Of a stretch of DNA of 64,000 nucleotides, positions 37,553 through 49,979 are shown one piece after another. Origin of the DNA: Beaufortia kweichowensis (lineage: Eukaryota; Chordata; Actinopteri; Cypriniformes; Gastromyzontidae); the NCBI GenBank assembly GCA_019155185.1, contig CM032818.1, positions 1,161,433-1,225,432 of the forward strand. The letters are read 5' to 3'. Each line of letters begins with the position of its first letter. Position 1 is the first letter of the stretch. Made by a program: the position numbers and the translations under genes. The notes beneath the pieces are model-generated. The model ran no database searches, was not told the origin of the DNA, and saw only the letters and a list, made by a program, of their open reading frames with translations.

Positions 37553-40500
37553 TCAAAGACTCAAGGTTTTCACTGACAGCCTCTTGCGTCTTTTGGCGTC
37601 TCTGTGTTTTTTACGATACTCCTGTTGAGAAAAAAACATTGAGTTATAATGAATTTCGTAACATAACCTGTGCAAAAGTTGCCATCATGATGCCAATTCA
37701 TTTTTAAATGGATGAAAAAACGTTTTTTTCATTATGTATTACCTTTAAATATAACATTTTTAAAATGCAAGATTTAGTATTTTCACACATCAAATAATTA
37801 TTTCAAATGATGGTAAAATGATTAATGGTAAAGTTATTCTTTGGCATACCTCTCTGAGCGTCAACCTCCTTTCTTCCCAGGCTTCTCTCTGTTCTTGCAA
37901 TTTAACAGTTCTATAGAACATTCCAGGTCCCTCTGATAAAAAGACATCATGAATAATATGAATATAATTTATGAATTTACAAATGGCTTGTGGACAGAAG
38001 ATAAAATCTCACCTTTTAACCGTTCATCATCTGGGTAGAAAAAGAAAAACATCTTTTTTGATGGAGCGGGTTCTCTGTAGAAACACAACCGGTAAGACTG
38101 TTATAATTCTGCTTATCTAGATACATAAAAAGTAATTTCTATTAGAATACTGATTTAGCCACAAAATCAATCATTAAACTAATTACTCTGTGATTTTGCT
38201 GGAAGCCGATTGGTCCGGCTCAACCTCGTCCACGCCCTCCTCGTCTGAACTGCTGTCTTGGAAACGAGGATCCGCTTGCCAGGAGAACTTTGTCTCTTTC
38301 AACGTCTCTAGTTTATACTCATCTAAATGATTAAAAACACACTTAAAATATTACCGGTAAACAAAACTATACAACAATGCAGGAAGGTTTCAGATATATG
38401 AAAATATTCAATTCAAAGACTGGTTTAATTTCACGTAAATGATCGGTTCACCTGTTTTGCTTGTTGTCTCTGTATCTGCTTCACTCCCAAAGAAAGAGAA
38501 TTTAAATCCCCCAGACATGTCTTCATGGGTTTCTGCATTAGATATAGAGGACAAATCTTGTGTGGCGTCTTGTGTAGTTTTATCTTCTGGATCGTCCTCC
38601 TCTTTATCCCACGAAATCTTGTTTCTCGTTTCTGTCACGTCTTGACTGTCTTTCGACATCCCGAACACATTTTTTAAATCCACCGACACGTCAAAGTAAA
38701 TTTCCTTTGAAACTTCAGGGAGTTTTCCGGCCTCCTCGCGTTTCTTTCGCCTCGCTGCTTTGCTGTGCAGAAACATCAGATAAATGTTAAATGGTTTGAG
38801 GAAAGACACAACTGTTGAGTAAAATCTAAAAATGGTTTTACTTGATACCTTTCTTTCGCCACTGTTTGCTGTATCTTGCTCTCAAAAGTTGCATGTTCTT
38901 CACGCGTTGGGTCATAATGAAGAGCCGAAACGTCTCTGAAACGGCAAAAGAAAAAGAGTAGAAAAGGAGAAAACCCAAACACGGTACAAAATGATTTATT
39001 AGGTTAGCAGATTGTAAAACGTGCCCACACTGTGTGATTCAGGGAAAATATTTTAAAAACATTTTCATTATTTTGCAAGTAAATCCTGTTTAAACTAGTC
39101 GTCTCTTAGTAAAGAATTTCAGATTTATTCATACTTAAACATCTTGGCCTTCACAGGTTCTCTTCCGCTGGTTTTTACGATGCTATTGAGAATATCAAGA
39201 TTTTTCTGTTTCTCCTTAAGAAGTTCTTCTTCTCCGTCCCTCGTTGGAGCCGTTTCATCTGAATCAGAAGTTGTCAAAGTTTAAGTTTCACCCAACATTA
39301 AAAAGCAAAATAAGAACATGTTGGTGTCATAAGTTCTAAAATGACCTTCATCTTCTTTCTCATTGTCACTTTCCAGAAATCTAGAATCCATCTGGAACCT
39401 TGAATCTGTTCCAAATCTCGACTGCAGTTCCATGAGCTAAAAAAACAGATTAATGAGAATTCTAACAAACAAAAACGTAAATGAAATCGTCTATTCTGAA
39501 AGAAACAAACCTTTTGGCCAGCTTTGCCCTCAAACTGAGGCTTAATCTGAAAACGATCTTTCCCAACGTCATCATCATCCTCCCCATCTTCATCATCACT
39601 GCTTTCAAACAGCTTGGTGCCGCCGGATTTTTGATTCGACTGTAAAACAGCAACAAACAGAGTGAATTTAAACAACAAATCACTGATTGTGAAGATAAAC
39701 AACTGCTGATTCTAATCGTGGTATACACCTTTTCTTTCAGGTCTTCTTTTGACGTGGCGGTCTGCAGATCTTCAGAATCAGATTCTGAGTCATCCTCGAA
39801 GAGTTTGCTTTTCTGACTTGCTGTTTGTTCAACTTGTTGCTGATTTGTCGCTTCATCACTTTCCTCATCGGAATCAAACACGATGTGTTTGGCTTTGCTG
39901 GTGTTCGTGGTGTCCTAAAAAGGAAAATCTTCAAGTAAGTAACAACTAAATCACATGAAGATAAATTGGTCTATAAAATACTGCTAACGTTACAGAACGT
40001 TATCTTACAGAAAGTGTAAGTTAATCCACAAATCAAAATCATTGTATGTCTCATTATTTTCTAATGCTCATGTCATTTCAAACCCAAATACCCTTTATCT
40101 TCCAACATTTTTTAAGCAATATTTATGCTGCTAGTATCATTAAAGTTGTCCAAAAGATTTACATTCTTACGTAACTGTGGGTAAATATCAATTATCTATT
40201 TAACCACTCACCATGTTAGACAAAGCGCCTTGAATCAGTTTCTTCTGCTCTTCCGTCTCTTTCTTTCTCTGCTGCAGAGCTGCAAGACGTTTCTGGTTGT
40301 CTTGAAGCTGTTTCTGAGCATCTGGGATGGTTGGGCGAAAAACTGTGAGATTCGAGTCACATTTCTTGGAACAGGAAGAGCTCTTCGGCTGGGTTCTGGA
40401 CATGTCGTCTTCACCTTCGCTCTCTGACTCGTCACTAGAAGAGCCACTGCTGGAGGATCTGGATGGGTTTGTCTTCTTGAGTACTTGTTTGAATTTTAAG

Positions 40501-42839
40501 TTACTAGCAATGACAGTCTTTTTCTCATCACATTCTGTGCTTCTTAGTGGATGGTTGGATTTTGCTGAACACTTGGAAATGACTTTGTCTTGATTGTCGT
40601 CTTCTTCACTGGAAGAATCATCGTCTGATGAAGATCTTGAGTTGGAGACTTTGTTCATAGGTGTATTTGCACTTGCAGGTGGCTGAACTTCTGTGAAAGT
40701 AGACAATTTCTTCTTCGGTGGTTGGTTTGGAGTCTCTGGTTGGCTTGCTTCTGACATTTTTGAGTCTTGTTTTGGTCTTTTGGGACTCATTATTGAGCTA
40801 CTGTCCAAACTGTGGCCCGCCCTTTTTAGACTGGGTTCTGATGGACCAGATGAAAAATCTCCAAAGAGATCTTTTGTTCCAATGAAAGCAGGAAGAGATA
40901 CTGTGGTCACCTGATTCTTTTTCTTCTTTTCATCTTTTTCAGGAGTATTGTCCCCAAGGATGGATGCTAGGATATCTTCAGGGTTATTGCCTTTGTTTTT
41001 CTGTGACACACTTGGGGTCTTGGGTTTCTTTTTGGGTTCTTCTTCCTTTTCATCATCAGACATCTCTTCTGCATTTTTAGCGAGGTTTTCCAAATCCGCA
41101 AGAGAAAGATCTAACCGGTAGCAGTTCTTCATCATAGCTTCATACTCAGAATCTATGCTGCTGCTATCATCATCATCATCGGATGCCTCATCGCTACTAC
41201 TGTCAGACTCTGATGAGGCGCTAACAGGTTTTGCATTGACTTTTTCTTGCTTTTTGCTGGATTTCGTTTGGGAATTTTGACAAGATTGTGCAGATTTTTC
41301 TGCACAGAGGGTCTTTCTCTGAGTGAGTATCTCATCTGTGTCTGCAGAATCATACTCTTCATCATCTTTGGAAGCAACCAAGGATTGTACAGGATCTTGT
41401 TCAGCATTGCCCCACATGATATTAGACCTAACGACAAAATCATCCCCTACCACCTCAAGGTTGTTATCATCATCTGACTTAGTGATGGTCTGTTTCTGGG
41501 TTCTCAAACGTTCCTGAGCAACCAACACCCTGATTTCCTCTTCAGAATCACCATCACTGTCAAACACACAAACTGATGTGTTTCCTTTAGCACCAAGCCT
41601 TTTTTGTTGGATGGCTGTCGTAATTCCATTGTTCTGGGTGAAACGGCTAAGCAATGAACTTATGTCTACTTTCGATTTTTTGGCACCTGGCTTCTGCTCC
41701 GGAAACTCTCCTCTTCTTTTCTTACTGATTTCATCATCTCCACCTGGAATCTCCCATGTTAGCTTGGACACCGTTGTGATGTCGTCTGCTGTCTCCAGTC
41801 TTTTGATGTTGTGGCAGTGTTTGGATGGATCATACTTGAAGACGTTCTTAAAGTTAAGGGTAAATAATGACGTTTAAAACTGCACATACAACATTTAATT
41901 TCACATTCTCACCTAATGGAGAAGACATCTGCATGCTTTAGATCAAGAACATCTCAGTTCTTCTGTTAACCAAAGGGCTATAAATACAAGTAAACACAAA
42001 AAGGATATCTTCCTCTTTCCTTCACGGTTAAGGTAAAGAACAGGTAGAACCCTCCCGAATTTACTCACAACCCAATTCTAGAGCAAGTGGAGAAATACAC
42101 AATTGTTAAAAAAGTAAATAAATGGTTTAATAAATATATGGTTTTAGAAAATAAACAAACCTTATGTCCTGGAATTTCAGTTCCTGGAACTGCGGCTTTC
42201 ATGTGGAAATCCTCGACTCCCGCTGCTTTGAGAGACTCCACCACCATCTTCTGAGGGCTGATCTTTGGGTCTTTTGACTGCTTAGCTATTTGTTGACGTT
42301 CCTCAGCAAGTCTATAAAAAGATGAAAAACAAAATATCTTAAAGATACAATTATTTAAACGATACCAGCACTTACAGTTTAATCAACATCAAGCATCAGT
42401 ATTGAAAGAGTTTTACCGATGTAAAAAGCTCTCTTTTGCCAATTCAATCAGCAGGGTTCCACCTTTCCATGTTGATTTATTTAAGGTTCCCATACCTTCA
42501 AAATATAAAGCAAATACACATTGATGTTTTGCATGACTTTGAATCAGTTTTTAATCAACAAAAAAATATAAAAATAATTCACTTACATCGTTTGTATTCG
42601 GCATCTGTGATGTTTATGTTGATGTAGCCAAATGTCTTCAGAGGAGCTCCTGCAGGGAGACGAGGATATTTTTAATAGCAAACAAATAAATTAGTTCTAA
42701 ATATTTGTTTAATCTTACCATCTTCATTCTTCCTAGTAATGATTTCCACATCTGACACATCCCCGAATTTTCCAAATCTGTCCTTGAGTTCCTTTTCGGA
42801 TACTGTGTGGCCAAGACCACCAACGTACAACCGCTTCAT
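37553..42839 (-). CDS. nol8: Nucleolar protein 8 (RRM protein)
   Basis: Nucleolar RNA-binding protein needed for rRNA processing and ribosome production; binds GTP-bound Ras-related RAG proteins in human. Exons: 42719-42839, 42587-42649, 42417-42495, 42161-42311, 42009-42077, 40212-41843, 39729-39914, 39511-39639, 39346-39436, 39135-39258, 38849-38935, 38452-38762, 38187-38322, 38013-38074, 37850-37932, 37553-37621; every junction keeps frame and gives 1130 aa (human about 1167). The N-terminus MKRLYVGGLG is the RRM RNP2 strand and KTFGYINI is RNP1 (residues about 43-50). FHMKAAVPGTEIPGHK and SKFGRVLPVLYL follow, as in NOL8. The 1632-bp exon codes a Ser/Asp/Glu-rich disordered centre. Conserved MFKDVSALHYDPTREEHA and KLPEVSKEIYFDV precede a basic tail. 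The intron 41844-42008 is AT-AC, U12-type. The first coding exon has an acceptor at 42861, so a 5'UTR exon lies upstream. Confidence 0.96.
41844..42008 (-). other. U12-type (minor spliceosome) AT-AC intron of nol8
   Basis: On the transcript the upstream exon ends GGAAAGAGGAAG and the intron begins ATATCCTTTTT, the U12 AT-AC donor consensus. It ends ACCCTTAACTTTAAGAAC, where CCTTAAC matches the U12 branch consensus and lies about 10 nt from the terminal AC. Using these ends restores frame (RKVFKYDPSK, compare the NOL8 family motif KYDPSK). No GT-AG pair does so without adding residues. Length is 165 nt. Confidence 0.9.
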
Positions 42840-42860
42840 GTTCAGATGTCACAACCCGTT

Positions 42861-43629
42861 CTGAGGACCTTCAAAACACACATACTTTAACCATATAAAT
42901 GTTGTCTATTGAGACAGTTTAAAAATACATGCATAGAATTTATTATGGATAGTGTTTCGTCTTTTACTTAAAACTGAAAGAAAAATTATAAATGAACATT
43001 ATAATAGCTTTCAATTTGTTATTGTGTCACTTATTACTTTATTTTGTAGGAATGTTAAAAGGTTTAGAGTTAAGATGTTACAGTGGAAAGTGAATTGTCA
43101 TAACAGCACATCTTTGATGTTCAACAGAACCACATCTTAAAAATGGGAAATGTTATTAATCGTAAGATTTTGCCCCATGATCTAAAAGCAGCATCATTAA
43201 GCATAAAATCTTATAGAAACTCTTTGTCATCTGACCACCACCTTATACCAGGACAATAATGTAATAAAGTTAAAAGCATTATAACAATATAAATGACACA
43301 TTGTTTTAGATGTTTAATTTTTAAAGACCTAAAGTAATCAAAAGTGAACACTGTTGAAGAATTATAAATACCAGCATCGCAGTATTTTCGCACATTTACA
43401 TAAATAGTAATTACATAAATTAACACAGAATTTCAGTGCAAATATCAAGACACATAAGTTATATATTTTTCAAACGTGGTAAACGCATGTACATTGAATG
43501 ACATTAACAGCGGATCATACTGCATTATACATTGTTCGATGCAATACTAAAACTTGCCAGATTTTTTCAAATTAGTCTTAAACACCATAATGACCGAAAA
43601 CCTTTTTATAAACTAAAAACACGACTTAC
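42861..43629 (-). other. nol8 5'UTR intron
   Basis: An acceptor (TCCTCAG before AACGGGTTG, transcript strand) lies 21 nt upstream of the nol8 ATG, and a strong donor (ATC|GTAAGTCG) at 43629. The interval is AT-rich with no coding signal. The 5'UTR exon would start within about 43630-43750. Confidence 0.6.
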
Positions 43630-44019
43630 GATCATGCCAAAGATTCACATGTACACAGTGGTCCCACACTATAATTGTTCCGCTGTAACTCTGTGGACGA
43701 GTCTTTCGTTCCGCTTGGGAACAGAACGTAATGGAATATTCTATCTGTGAACACTCACATACAATAATAAGGAGCAGTATCGGAAACATTATTAATTTGT
43801 TTCATACATAATAATTGTAATAATTACAGTTAAAAATTGTATTATAAAAATAAAAAAACAATTATTTTATCTAAACGAGCATGTTGAAATGTTTTACGTT
43901 GTTTTGTGTTATGGTTCACCCCCCGTAGGTCTTATTTAGTGTGCTCCAGTTCGACGCGGGAATCACTTGAATCACTAGCGTCAAAAATCGCACCTGTTCA
44001 CTGCAAGAAGTCTATTAAA
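43630..44019. promoter_or_regulatory. Shared divergent promoter and 5'UTR exons of nol8 (minus) and cenpp (plus)
   Basis: The nol8 5'UTR exon reads leftward to its donor at 43629; a plus-strand donor (TTAAA|GTAAGTTT) at 44020 would end a cenpp 5'UTR exon. The two first exons are thus under 400 bp apart, head to head. Sequence around 43710-43740 and 43920-43995 is relatively CpG-rich for this region, and no TATA box is evident. Confidence 0.55.
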
Positions 44020-44603
44020 GTAAGTTTATTTTTTAATTCTTACGCACGTAATATTGGTAAAAGTTACACATACTATAAAACGTTAATGTAATACCTAAAA
44101 AAACGGATTTCCCCTAATTTTACGGATATTTTCCTGTCAGCTCTGTCAAATCACTCGCGTGTTGTTTCATTTACACTAATTATTGACGTATTTAAAGCTT
44201 TTCAATTAACTTATGTACAACGTTGTTTTGATAACCTGCTGGTTTCTTGTACATTTATGTAAAATAATAAGCGTTTTGGACACAGATATTGACAGGTGTA
44301 CACAATGTGGTGAAACTGCTTTCATTGGTTGTATTTTATGATTCATATTTAGATTGGATATAGTTGTCATTTATTAAAAGCTAGAGTTTGTGTTGCATGG
44401 ACAGGTTAAATTAAAACTTTAACATTATCATAATAAAACAGTCACTGATATGAATATTTTGTTGTTATTTTGTGTATATTTTACCAGTAAAGGTGGTTTG
44501 GATACGTTTGACTAAATTTGTTTTAATGTTTATGACCTCCTACTGGCCCTTTATGTTTAAAGACTTAACCTTTCAATATGTAAAATTATGTGAATTTATT
44601 GTG

Positions 44604-44713
<110 letters not shown>

Positions 44714-44785
44714 TATATATATATTATGTAAACTGTTTAATTATTATATATTTATGAACTGTACTTTAACAGGTTGAGCTAGAAC

Positions 44786-47700
44786 ATGGAGAAAAAGTAT
44801 GAGGATGAGATTCAGATGCTCGAGAAGGAGATTGAGATGCTGGAGGCTGAACGAGAAGAGAGTTTACGATCCATTTTGGTCGAGGATGGAGCTCGAGTAC
44901 AGCAGGAAGTGTTAGTGACCGCATGACTGCACTTATATTTGTGTGGAAGAATTATTATCTAATGCATTTGTATGTAAAATTGATGTAAACGTTTTGTCTT
45001 CAGGGTGAAGTGTGTAATTTTTACCTTTGATAAAATGCTTTCTCCCATCATTCACAATGTGAAGACCTCATCTGACCTCATTTTGTTTAAACTGTTTTAG
45101 AAAGTCAATCTTTGAGCAAAGGGAAGGCGATAAGAAAGACGCTCTTTCAGAGCTCATCACACAAGTGAGAGAGCTGGAAAAAGACATCAGACGACAGACT
45201 GAAATCAACGGGATCACTTTAAATGAGTGTTTAGTGAATACGTTGCACAAAAGTGAGATTTCTTTCACTTTTATTGATATAAATTACATTTTTTTTAACT
45301 TCCTGTTTGTTGTATTGATACTGTTTGTTTTGTTTAATCTTGATGTATTATATATCTGTTGTCTTTCTCTTCAGGTGAACGTAAACAGGTACAGCAACTC
45401 AGACTTGCTGGTTGTTGTGGTCTGCTTTTGTTTCAAGTTGAGTTTGCAGTGACTGAGATTCAGGTACAAAGAAATCCCTAAATACACTTGTTATACCTGC
45501 ACCCCTTTTTAAGTCTAGTTTGTCAAATATTAAGAATTGATCTGTTTTGTAATTAGTTTACACTTGTAAAATGCATGCAGGTATTGATCAATTTCTCTTC
45601 ACAAAGTAGAATCATTGTAATTTGACTAATAGATGTATTTATGTACTAATAGAGTTGTATTAAGATGATGACTTGATGCACAAAGTGGAGACATATTTAA
45701 ATACTAATTCATAGTCATAAAGTATTGCATGCAGTACTGTCAATGCTCATACTGAACACTAGAGGGCAGCTTGCCTCTATTTTATTACAGTACATTGTCT
45801 AGTTAGGAAAAGACTCATTCATTATTCTTTGTTTAGAAATCAATGTAGGTGTATCAAATATTGATGCTGTCTGAACCAACAGACTAAACTCTCTGAGCTG
45901 ATGTCATCACAAACGTGTGACTACAATAGAAATTCATTGTTTGAAATGTTTTTTTCAGATAATATGGACATTTCCCATAAGGCCTTACTTTATATAAATA
46001 AATGGACAAAACTAAAAACAATAATAAATGAATGAACTGTTATTTGTGATTTTGTGTGATCCTGTTTAACTTTCAGTATCTGTTGCAGGAGGGTAAATCT
46101 CTGCTTAGGAGAATTACAGAGCTCAATATTGTCGTGGACGGTGCTGAATTTAAAGATTTCTCCACATTTGTATCCAGGTAATGTAACATATTTAACACTT
46201 TCATTACATTTATGCTAGGTTGACAGATAATGTGCACTATTCAAAAACCCATGGATCTTGCTTATTGCATAACTGAATCATCATCGATCTGGAAAGAATT
46301 TAGGTTTCATAAAATTACACAACATACAGCCAACAGTGTGAGTAAACTTTAGACAAGTGAATTCCCAGACATCATTGAAGAGAGTTCTGCTTTGTTAAGC
46401 CCACATCCAGCCCCTTAAATCAAAACAAATATGGAAAATACATTTGGCAGGGTGTCAGGGGCTCATTAGAAGAATGCTGAGTGAACCGGTCTGTCTGATG
46501 TTAACACAAGGTTATTTCGGAGATCTGATTTCTACATCGCAGACTGATTGACAAGTCTTTATTGAAACTGTCTGTGTGCAAACAAAAACCCAGATTACCA
46601 AAAAAAGAGTTCTACTCTTTTGCATTCTGTTTGGTTCTACGTTCCATTCTGTTGTTTCTTGTTCTGATGTGTCATATTTCTTTCTGTTATATTCTGTTCT
46701 GCTTTTTTCCATTCTGTTATATTCTGTTCTGCTGTTCCGTTTTACTTTGTTGTATTCTGTTCTGCTCTGTTACGTTTCTTTCTTTTGTATTGTGTTCCAC
46801 TCTGTTGTTTACTGTTCTGCTTTCTTATGTTATATTCAGTTGTATTCTGTTCTGCTTTATTATGTTCCTGTTTGTTCTGTTCTGCTTTATGTTCCATTCT
46901 TTTCTTACTCTGTTCCACTCTGTTACGTTTAATTTTTTTGTTCACTTTTTTGCTCTGTTACGTTGAATTTTGTTGTATTCTGTTTTTCTCGCTTATGGTT
47001 CCATTCTGTTATATTCTGTTCTGCTTCGTTATGTTCTTTTCTGTTTTGTTTTTTTGTGTTCAACTCTGTTCTTTTCCTATTGGTTAAGTTGCTGTATATC
47101 CTATTGTGTAATGTTTTATTCTGGTCTGTACTGTTATATTCTTGTTTGTTTTGTTCTATTTTTGTGGTACTACAGGAGAGTGTTTCTTATGCTGGTGGTG
47201 TAACCTCTCTTTCTAAACTGTTGGCGGTTCGACTGCTGGCTCGTTAATTAGGTTTAGTCATGTGTGTCCAGAAGAACGCTCCATCCAACATAATGATGTG
47301 TGGATTTAATGCTAAAAGGTGCTGTGTTGATGGCCTGTGACGCGTCCCGCGTATTAAACTGTCAACAGACAGCACTGGTAAAACAGTAACGGCCAGCAGC
47401 ACCACACAGTGTGTGTTCTGTAAAGGGGAACACGTGGACCACCTCTGGTCACTTTAGACCATGTCACACTTTGAAGCAGGTTGGTCCACACAGACGGCTC
47501 CACCACAAAACTCTGAGATGAAAGATGTTGTTTTCTTGCGTAAATTGGCTGTTCAATCTGTTAAACATTCTTGCGGTCTGAAGCACAATTTTGTTTCTTT
47601 ATTCTTTAGAAAAGTACAGCGTGACGCTTCCCATTAGTGTAACACCTTTTGATGTTCAAGTCTTCAGTTACTTACAGAGAATACAGTCATTTTGAGATAA

Positions 47701-49979
47701 TTAGAAGGTTTGGATGATGTTCAGCTGAGTTACCGTACGCTTTAAAGATGGCTAGGGGTTTAAACCTGCAGCTTTGGACTTTCCAGGTGCATATACAACA
47801 ACAACACGTCTGTCAAACTTGAAAAAAGTTTATAAGTAAATGTAGATTTCAATTTGGATCTGCTCCTAATTCAATGCAGTGCTTTTATGGTGCTTGTTTT
47901 ATCTTGGCAGACGTGGTCACTCTGAATTGCTGAATGGAAAGAATTTGTAAAATCCAGAAATTTTAGCTCTGAAAAAACAATAACATTCGGGTTTGGAACG
48001 ACAGAGTAAATGATGACAGAGTTTTCATTTTTTGTGTGAGCCGTTCTTTTCAACGTAGTATTTTGAACCACTAATCTGGTGGGCACTTAGCCATAAATTC
48101 GTTCAGAGTTGTTGTTTTTATGAGATATCTCCTACAGTTGTACATTTAGTCACATGAATTTTTGGCCGAGATGACAAATTACAGTCTGAGGTACTTCTCT
48201 CTCTCTTGCTGCTGTTTTGGCGGCGATTTGTTTGGGCCCTTTTCTAAAGTACCGGCAAATCGTGGTCGCCGAATGTACATCTGGATCATATTGTCTGGTC
48301 TGAGAGTCTGTCCTGGCACAAGGGAGTCGGAAAAATACTGGAGATAATGATTCTCACATAAGTCTGAGTTGTCTCTGTATTTCTGCGTTTCAGGAAGAAG
48401 TATTTTATAACCATTACAGTCCATGTTGAAAGAATTTCTTGAGCGCTCTTGCGGTCAGGTAGATTCAGATGTGTATGGGGAGACATTTAAAAGTGCTAAA
48501 ACCTTGAGTTATTACTGTTATTTCTCTATGTTCAGTAGCTGTGTTTCTTTCCGTTTTCCGTTTAGGGTATGTAAAAATAAATATACTATCAGATTTTCAC
48601 TTCAGGATTATTATGGTTAAGAGAATTCGTGATGACATTATTATCACAATATATACAGATTTTTTAATGAAGTAAATAATGATATCAGTCGAATTAATTG
48701 TTCATTTTGATTATTTTGTGTTTTCTCTCTTTTGCCAATAGATCAAACTCAAAAAACGATTGTAGGGAGGCAGAGAGAGAGTTTGTAACCATTGTGTCTT
48801 TTAAAGCGAAACTTTAAATGTGTGCTGATCATATATGTAGAATTATATCAATAATCATGTTTTTAATTTTTTATGATTTTTGTTAATACTCCTTAAATAG
48901 ATGTTCATAAACAACAAAAGAGTTGCTATGATGCAGATCTGTGCATTCATGTTGCTTGTTAATATGTTTTAGTTTGGTTTGTTTGTTGATGTTTTGAGAG
49001 CGGCATTGTTCAACTTGGAATTAAATGTAAACATACAGATAGCAAAAAAATGTTTAGAGAGAAAGTAGCTGGGTAAAAGTATACAATTGACATTGAGACA
49101 AGATTACTGAAGCTTCTAGAAAAATAACAAAACAAGCCATTAATCATCCTGTAGAATAATCCTGTCATTTTGTTAAATATGTTTAGTCTGTCAAATGTTT
49201 AGTATTTTATGACGTTTTCAGATTCAAGGTCCTCAATCATTAAATCTAAAATCTCATAAGCTGGAAATTGCCCGCGGTACAAAACGAGGTCCGCCGATGA
49301 GGGTAATTTGTCTGTGGTTTCATTAAAGCAGCATTAGACGTCAGTCAAACCAGTTGCTTGATTAATGTTTGTAAACTTTCAGCACACCCAGATCCAGGAA
49401 ATCTAAGCTCCATGACAAACTAAATGGAAAGACGTACATTAATTGTCTGGTGTTTAGATATTTACAGGGAAACTTTGCTCAAGCTCTTGCCATTTAAGAT
49501 GCTGTCTTTACTGTTGGACTTGGTCCATTCAGTTTTGAAAGACTTACCATTTTTCCATCACTTCTTACAACATCGGCCTTTCAGCCGAGACTCGAGAATC
49601 ATGGAAAGTTGTGTCCTGTGCCATAGTTTTGAGACCTCTGGTAAATCTATGGAAAATCTCAAAGTGTCTCATAACGTCAGTCCATAAAGTGGATTAAAGG
49701 CAAATACACTGTTTATTCTTTTATCATCTATGATCTATCCTAAATTTAACTTAAAGGAGGATTTTTTCACCAAATACTCCTTATTTACCAATTAAGAACA
49801 GCATGTGAATGTAGATCTGTTTAATGCATTAAAGGTAAGCGCTTTGTGATGGTATTTATGCAATGTTTTCTTTTGTTTTCAGAGCGGAGGAAACCAAAGA
49901 TCTTCTTTTGTTCTTCAGGACCTTGAGGTCATTCTCTGAGAGGTGTGATGAGAGACGAAAAACATTTCAACACTTTCAG
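44786..49979 (+). CDS. cenpp: Centromere protein P, 5' part (3' exons beyond window)
   Basis: Subunit of the CENP-O/P/Q/U/R complex of the constitutive centromere-associated network at kinetochores. Exons in window: 44786-44910, 45101-45252, 45375-45463, 46077-46177, 49883-49979, all frame-consistent (188 aa; human 288). The start MEKKYEDEIQMLEKEIEMLE is a coiled coil that continues through exon 2 (ALSELITQVRELEKDIRRQT). Exons 3-4 encode LLFQVEFAVTEIQ and RRITELNIVVDGAEFKDFST, and exon 5 SRAEETKDLLLFFRTLRSF, which align with CENPP (compare SRAEERKDLFMFFRSL). The remaining RWD-type C-terminal half is not found up to 64000, so the intron after exon 5 exceeds 14 kb and contains ogn, omd and aspn on the other strand. 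A 5'UTR exon probably ends at 44019. The donor of exon 1 (GT|GTTAGT) was chosen because only it keeps frame. Confidence 0.92.
46600..47165. repeat. Degenerate TTCTG-type pentamer/decamer satellite in cenpp intron
   Basis: About 560 bp of ATTCTGTTCTGCT/TTCTGTTATA units with a strong T/C/G bias on the plus strand. A five-base period keeps several frames open and gives Cys/Phe/Leu/Ser-rich ORFs of up to 134 codons, which I do not consider genes. It lies in cenpp intron 46178-49882. Confidence 0.88.

Noticed and set aside
41844..41878. GT-AG model for the nol8 junction using acceptor TTTAAG before AACGTC
   Set aside because: It would need a weak donor (GTGTTT) inside the intron and add non-conserved residues; the AT-AC model matches U12 consensus at both ends and restores the family motif.
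46562..47247. Several overlapping plus-strand Cys/Phe/Leu-rich ORFs
   Set aside because: Arise from the TTCTG satellite, whose period keeps frames open; no family resemblance.
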